Of a DNA stretch of 64,000 bases, positions 60,680 to 64,000 are shown piece after piece. Positions within the stretch are counted from its first letter, which is position 1. The number at the start of each line of letters is the position of its first letter. The position numbers were made by a program, and so were the translations under genes. Where the stretch lies: contig UQGG01000007.1 of the NCBI GenBank assembly GCA_900540475.1, positions 62,001 to 126,000 of the forward strand, read 5' to 3'. Under the pieces are notes generated by a model. The model was not told the origin of the DNA. It made no database searches and was given only the letters and a program-made list of their open reading frames with translations. The stretch is from an uncultured Robinsoniella sp. (GTDB lineage Bacteria; Bacillota; Clostridia; Lachnospirales; Lachnospiraceae).

Positions 60680-61252
60680 ATGAGTCAGGTTCAAAATATG
60701 TTAGAACGTCTGCCGGCGGAAATGTCAGGTGTATTTCTGGCAGTTACGATAATAATGGCACTGGTGAACTGTTTTTTTGGATTCCGGCTGCTTAAATTCT
60801 GGATTTCTCTGTTTGGTTTTGTGACCGGAGCGGGAATCGGATATTTTCTAGGAGATTACTTTACCCATAATCTGATCGTTGCAGTCATTGCAGCAGTCAT
60901 TTGCGGAGCTGTATTGATGCTGCTTGCATTTAAAGTTTATCTTGCGGGGGTCTTTGTGCTTTGCGGTGCCCTTGCTTATTTTGCATTAAATGAACTCATG
61001 CTGCCGGATATCTGGTGGAAGTTTGCAATTTGTATCGTAATAGGTCTGTTAATCGGTTGTATTGCTGTTAAATTTGTGAGGCCGGCAGTTATCGTAAGTT
61101 CCGGAATCCATGGGGGAATATCTTCGGCAGGTGCGATCCTGGCAGCGATCGGGCTGAAAGACCAGACGATGGCTGTAGTGACCGGGCTGGCACTGGCAAT
61201 TGTAGGAATCTTGTTTCAATTTGCCAACACCAGAAAGATGATAAAGCGGTAA
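60680..61252 (+). CDS. TMEM198/DUF4203-like membrane protein
   Basis: 190 residues with about seven hydrophobic segments from residue 17 to 183. Repeated small-residue helices such as 'FGFRLLKFWISLFGFVTGAGIGYFLG' and 'GCIAVKFVRPAVIVSSGIHGG' match the TM198-like fold. AAAGGGG upstream gives the start. Function is unknown in bacteria. It is monocistronic by appearance: own promoter, and a separate riboswitch transcript starts 210 bp downstream. Confidence 0.75.
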   Translation: MSQVQNMLERLPAEMSGVFLAVTIIMALVNCFFGFRLLKFWISLFGFVTGAGIGYFLGDYFTHNLIVAVIAAVICGAVLMLLAFKVYLAGVFVLCGALAYFALNELMLPDIWWKFAICIVIGLLIGCIAVKFVRPAVIVSSGIHGGISSAGAILAAIGLKDQTMAVVTGLALAIVGILFQFANTRKMIKR

Positions 61253-61428
61253 AAAACTAAGAAGAAAGTTTGTACAAAAAGCGTTTCAAACTTTCTATTG
61301 GTGCAATACCGCAAACCTGTCTGCGATATGCTGGGGTATAAAAATGATAAGAAGTTGTTTGTCCTGGATAAATGCAGGCGTTTATTTTGAGTAAATGTAT
61401 ATAAAGTGTACGAAATTTGGCAATTTCC

Positions 61429-61457
61429 TTGCAACAACGCATAATTTATGGTATAGT
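61429..61457 (+). promoter_or_regulatory. Promoter of the glycine riboswitch transcript
   Basis: TTGCAA (61429-61434), 17-bp spacer, TATAGT (61452-61457); transcription would begin near 61464, just before the riboswitch. Confidence 0.65.
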
Positions 61458-61501
61458 ATCTCCTGTCAAAGACAAATGTCCAATTAGGGCATACATTGAC
61501 A

Positions 61502-61591
61502 ACTCTGGAGAGTCTCAAAGAACGGGCGCCGAAGGTGTACAGTGGGTAAGGATGTTTACCCGCCTATCTCTCAGGCAAAAGGACAGAGCTA
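61502..61591 (+). promoter_or_regulatory. Glycine riboswitch, single aptamer
   Basis: The conserved blocks of the gcvT-type aptamer are present in order: CTCTGGAGAGTCTC, GCGCCGAAGGTG and CTATCTCTCAGGCAAAAGG followed by ACAGAG closing P1. Only one aptamer is present. A short CTATA/TATAG hairpin follows at 61590-61603 and a TGTCA/TGACA stem precedes it (61464-61501); either could be the 'ghost' partner known from singlet glycine riboswitches. The terminator at 61616-61645 is the expression platform, so glycine binding probably turns on the symporter gene. Confidence 0.93.
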
Positions 61592-61615
61592 TATCTGTAT
61601 AGGTTCTACTCTTTA

Positions 61616-61645
61616 GGGGGCTGATTATTTTATCAGCTCTTTTTC
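61616..61645 (+). terminator. Riboswitch expression-platform terminator
   Basis: GGGCTGAT pairs with ATCAGCTC around a 6-nt T-rich loop, followed by TTTTTTCT. It lies between the aptamer and the symporter start codon. Confidence 0.85.
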
Positions 61646-61681
61646 TATTGCATTGAAACAGATAAAGGAGAGAAGAGAATT

Positions 61682-63082
61682 ATGCTGGAACAACTTAACA
61701 CGATATTGGGAAACATTGATGATTTCCTTTGGGGGATTCCCCTTATTGTACTTATTTTAGCTACGGGTATTTATTTAACAATCCGCCTGAAAGGGCTGCA
61801 GATCACAAAACTTCCCAAAGCACTTAAGTATATGTTTAAAAATGAAGAAGGCGGCCATGGGGAAGTGACCAGCTTTGCGGCTCTTTGTACTGCACTTTCC
61901 GCAACCATTGGAACAGGAAATATTGTAGGGGTTGCTACTGCAATCGTGGCCGGCGGACCGGGTGCATTATTTTGGATGTGGGTTGCTGCATTGTTTGGTA
62001 TGGCGACGAAATATGCTGAGGGTGTATTGGCGATTAAATACCGGGTAATTAATGATGACGGGCATGTAATCGGAGGGCCTTTTTACTATATTCAAAATGG
62101 TATGGGTGTCAAATGGAAATGGCTTGCAAAATTATTTGCGTTCTTTGGATTGGGAGTGGGGCTCCTTGGGATTGGAACGTTTACACAGGTAAATGGTATC
62201 TCCAATGCGGTTAATAATTTTTTTGATCCCAATAATGCCTGGAGCGTTTCTATTTTAGGCAGAGATTATTCCTGGACGGTAGTCATCGCAGGGATTATAT
62301 TAACGATTTGCGTAGGTATGGTAATTATCGGTGGAATCAAAAGAATTGCCAGTGTTTCCCAGATTGTTGTGCCCTTTATGGCAGGGATATACATACTCGC
62401 TTGTCTGGTGCTTTTAGTGCTGAATTATAAGCATATTCCAAATGCATTCAAGGCAATTTTTGAAGGAGCATTTGGACTTCGTGCGGCGGCAGGCGGAGCT
62501 CTTGGAAGTATTATGGTAGCAATGCAAAAGGGAATTGCCCGTGGAATTTTTTCAAATGAAGCCGGTCTTGGCAGTGCCCCGATTGCAGCGGCGGCAGCTC
62601 AGACAAATGAGCCGGTGCGACAGGGATTAGTTTCTATGACGGGAACTTTTATTGATACAATTGTAATCTGTACCATGACAGGGCTTACGATTGTAATTAC
62701 AGATACCTGGAATATCGGTTTAGAAGGGGTTGCGGTAACTACAGCGGCATTTCAGCAGGGACTGCCCTTCAGCAATACCGTCAGCGCTTTTATATTGATG
62801 GTCTGCCTTGTATTTTTTGCTTTTACCACAATATTGGGCTGGGACTATTACAGTGAACGGTGTCTGGAATATCTCTGCGGATATAATAAGAAGATATTAA
62901 ACGGTTACCGCTGGCTGTATATTTTGGCTGTATTTATCGGTCCGTTTATGACAGTGTCTGCGGTTTGGGTTATTGCTGATATTTTCAATGCACTGATGGC
63001 TCTGCCGAACTTAATTGCAATTTTGGTGTTAAGCGGTGTCATAGCAGCTGAAACAAAGAAGTATTTTTCTAAAATTAAATAG
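61682..63082 (+). CDS. Sodium:glycine/alanine symporter (AGCS family), copy 2, riboswitch-controlled
   Basis: 466 residues, about eleven membrane segments. 'TALSATIGTGNIVGVATAIVAGGPGALFWMW' near residues 70-100 is the family signature, and 'QKGIARGIFSNEAGLGSAPIAAAAAQT' follows. The glycine riboswitch in its leader indicates that glycine is a substrate or that the carrier handles glycine excess. AAAGGAGAG upstream supports the start. It is paralogous to the symporter at 48576-50042, which has no such riboswitch. A terminator follows at 63161. Confidence 0.94.
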   Translation: MLEQLNTILGNIDDFLWGIPLIVLILATGIYLTIRLKGLQITKLPKALKYMFKNEEGGHGEVTSFAALCTALSATIGTGNIVGVATAIVAGGPGALFWMWVAALFGMATKYAEGVLAIKYRVINDDGHVIGGPFYYIQNGMGVKWKWLAKLFAFFGLGVGLLGIGTFTQVNGISNAVNNFFDPNNAWSVSILGRDYSWTVVIAGIILTICVGMVIIGGIKRIASVSQIVVPFMAGIYILACLVLLVLNYKHIPNAFKAIFEGAFGLRAAAGGALGSIMVAMQKGIARGIFSNEAGLGSAPIAAAAAQTNEPVRQGLVSMTGTFIDTIVICTMTGLTIVITDTWNIGLEGVAVTTAAFQQGLPFSNTVSAFILMVCLVFFAFTTILGWDYYSERCLEYLCGYNKKILNGYRWLYILAVFIGPFMTVSAVWVIADIFNALMALPNLIAILVLSGVIAAETKKYFSKIK

Positions 63083-63160
63083 GTTGAAATTCTTTGATAT
63101 TAAAACATCAAGCGTCTGAAACAGCAAAACCCAATATAATGCACAACAGCAAAGCAGATA

Positions 63161-63208
63161 AAAATCTCTGGAATAGAATTATTACATTCACATTCCAGAG
63201 ATTTTTTA
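63161..63208 (+). terminator. Terminator after the glycine symporter gene
   Basis: AAAATCTCTGGAAT pairs perfectly with ATTCCAGAGATTTT around a 16- to 17-nt loop and is followed by T residues. Confidence 0.9.
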
Positions 63209-63307
63209 ATTATTGCTTTTATTAAGTATAATGACCCGGTGTAGAATGGATTGGAAAGGAATCGGAATAATCGGAACATTCAGAAGCTGCTTTAATGATC
63301 AGCGCGA

Positions 63308-63880
63308 TCATCCATTCTCATAGGATTTTAAGATACGGTCAGCGATTATTCTTCTGGTTACCCTTGTGTCCATTGCCTGTTTTTCAATGTATTTATGTGC
63401 TTCTGATTCTGACATATTTAGGTATTCAATCAGAATACACTTTGCCCGGTCCACTATGCGGATATCTTCAATTTTCTGCAGCAGCTGTTTATTTTCATTG
63501 CGCATCACAGACATTCGGTTATGGGATGCCTGGCACAACTTTAGAGCACTCCAGAACAGGACCTTGCTGATTGGTTTGGCGATTGTGAATACTCCGTATT
63601 CTTCGACTTTCATGGAAACGTCATCGTATAATTCCGTTTTCACGATCAAAATAACCTGGGTGGATCCGTCCGTGGCGATATTTCTAGCCAGGCTGACACC
63701 GGTTTCATCCCGCAGTGGAGAATTTATAATACACAGATCAAAACTGCGCTCGATTAATAAGCGTCTGGCTTCACCGCAGTTCGCTACAGTGACAAGTTCA
63801 CGGCAGGAACTTTGAGAAAGCATATCCCGGAAAACTGTGATACTTTTTTCGGTGGGGGATATTATTAGAACGCTGTCCAT
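63308..63880 (-). CDS. ANTAR-domain RNA-binding antiterminator with a pseudo-receiver domain
   Basis: 190 residues. The N-terminal half (1-115) has a receiver-like fold, but the phosphoacceptor Asp is Asn53 ('IINSPL') and the N-terminal acidic pair is missing ('IISPTE'), so it cannot be phosphorylated normally. A short coiled linker follows, then a C-terminal ANTAR domain (about 130-188: 'RIVDRAKCILIEYLNMSESEAHKYIEKQAMDTRVTRRIIADRIL'-type), which binds dual-hexaloop RNA to prevent termination. In clostridia, related proteins often accompany nitrogen-assimilation genes, but the neighbouring gene beyond 64000 is not visible. GAAAGGCGG upstream fits the ATG. Confidence 0.88.
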   Translation of the reverse strand: MDSVLIISPTEKSITVFRDMLSQSSCRELVTVANCGEARRLLIERSFDLCIINSPLRDETGVSLARNIATDGSTQVILIVKTELYDDVSMKVEEYGVFTIAKPISKVLFWSALKLCQASHNRMSVMRNENKQLLQKIEDIRIVDRAKCILIEYLNMSESEAHKYIEKQAMDTRVTRRIIADRILKSYENG

Positions 63881-64000
63881 ATGATCGCCGCCTTTCTTAT
63901 TTTTAGATTACCAGTGCCTCCAGGTACCGGTTCGCACAAGTACATCCATTCTTATATGAGCTTAAAGTAGACCTGTTTATAAAAATCCTCTTTGTTCGCG

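Overview
The window looks like a chromosomal segment of a low-to-moderate GC gut-type Firmicute, most likely a Lachnospiraceae member. This rests on strong AGGAGG-type ribosome sites, YesM/YesN-style two-component systems next to sugar ABC transporters, an HrcA/CIRCE-type heat-shock site, a ytaF (sporulation membrane protein) homologue and a glycine riboswitch. No phage, IS element, CRISPR array, rRNA or tRNA was seen. The species assignment is inference.

Layout. 0-3.6 kb: the C-terminal end of a GH20-like hexosaminidase and an orphan FtsX-type ABC permease. 3.6-4.7 kb: two tandem Hsp20 genes behind a sigma-A promoter overlapped by a degenerate CIRCE. 4.7-9.1 kb: a LysR regulator divergent from a purine permease-adenine deaminase operon. 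9.1-12.6 kb: a small coiled-coil protein, ytaF, an unexplained 146-bp structured palindrome, a glycerophosphodiesterase and a VanZ-RDD membrane protein. 12.9-28.6 kb: a candidate galactofuranose-type glycan system. It has a secreted 1827-residue PA14/GH43 protein, a YesN regulator, a ytfQRT-yjfF-like importer, a YesM kinase, and a membrane-tethered protein made of two fused sugar-binding domains. 28.7-31.6 kb: a diguanylate cyclase, an UlaG-like metallo-hydrolase and an AraC regulator.

31.8-43.2 kb: a second sugar locus. Two paralogous URO-D-fold proteins and a third, more distant one surround a YesM/YesN pair and an ABC importer that has no ATPase gene. It ends with an HPr/Crh-like protein that lacks the catalytic histidine. 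43.3-48.5 kb: a small Cys-rich protein, a LytS-like kinase with a winged-helix response regulator, an HTH/membrane-protein pair, a Nudix hydrolase and YbaK. 48.6-51.2 kb: an alanine-type symporter and an L-Ala-D/L-Glu epimerase whose only sensible start codon is ATA. 51.7-60.5 kb: a complete nucleoside uptake and catabolism operon (deoB, cdd, nucleoside ABC transporter, deoC, Crp-type regulator, udp). 60.6-64 kb: a membrane protein, a glycine riboswitch controlling a second AGCS symporter, and an ANTAR protein with a pseudo-receiver domain.

Three long hairpin-forming palindromes of about 165 bp (near 18.6, 33.4 and 51.5 kb) are scattered between operons. All family names come from reading the sequence by eye; no database search was run.
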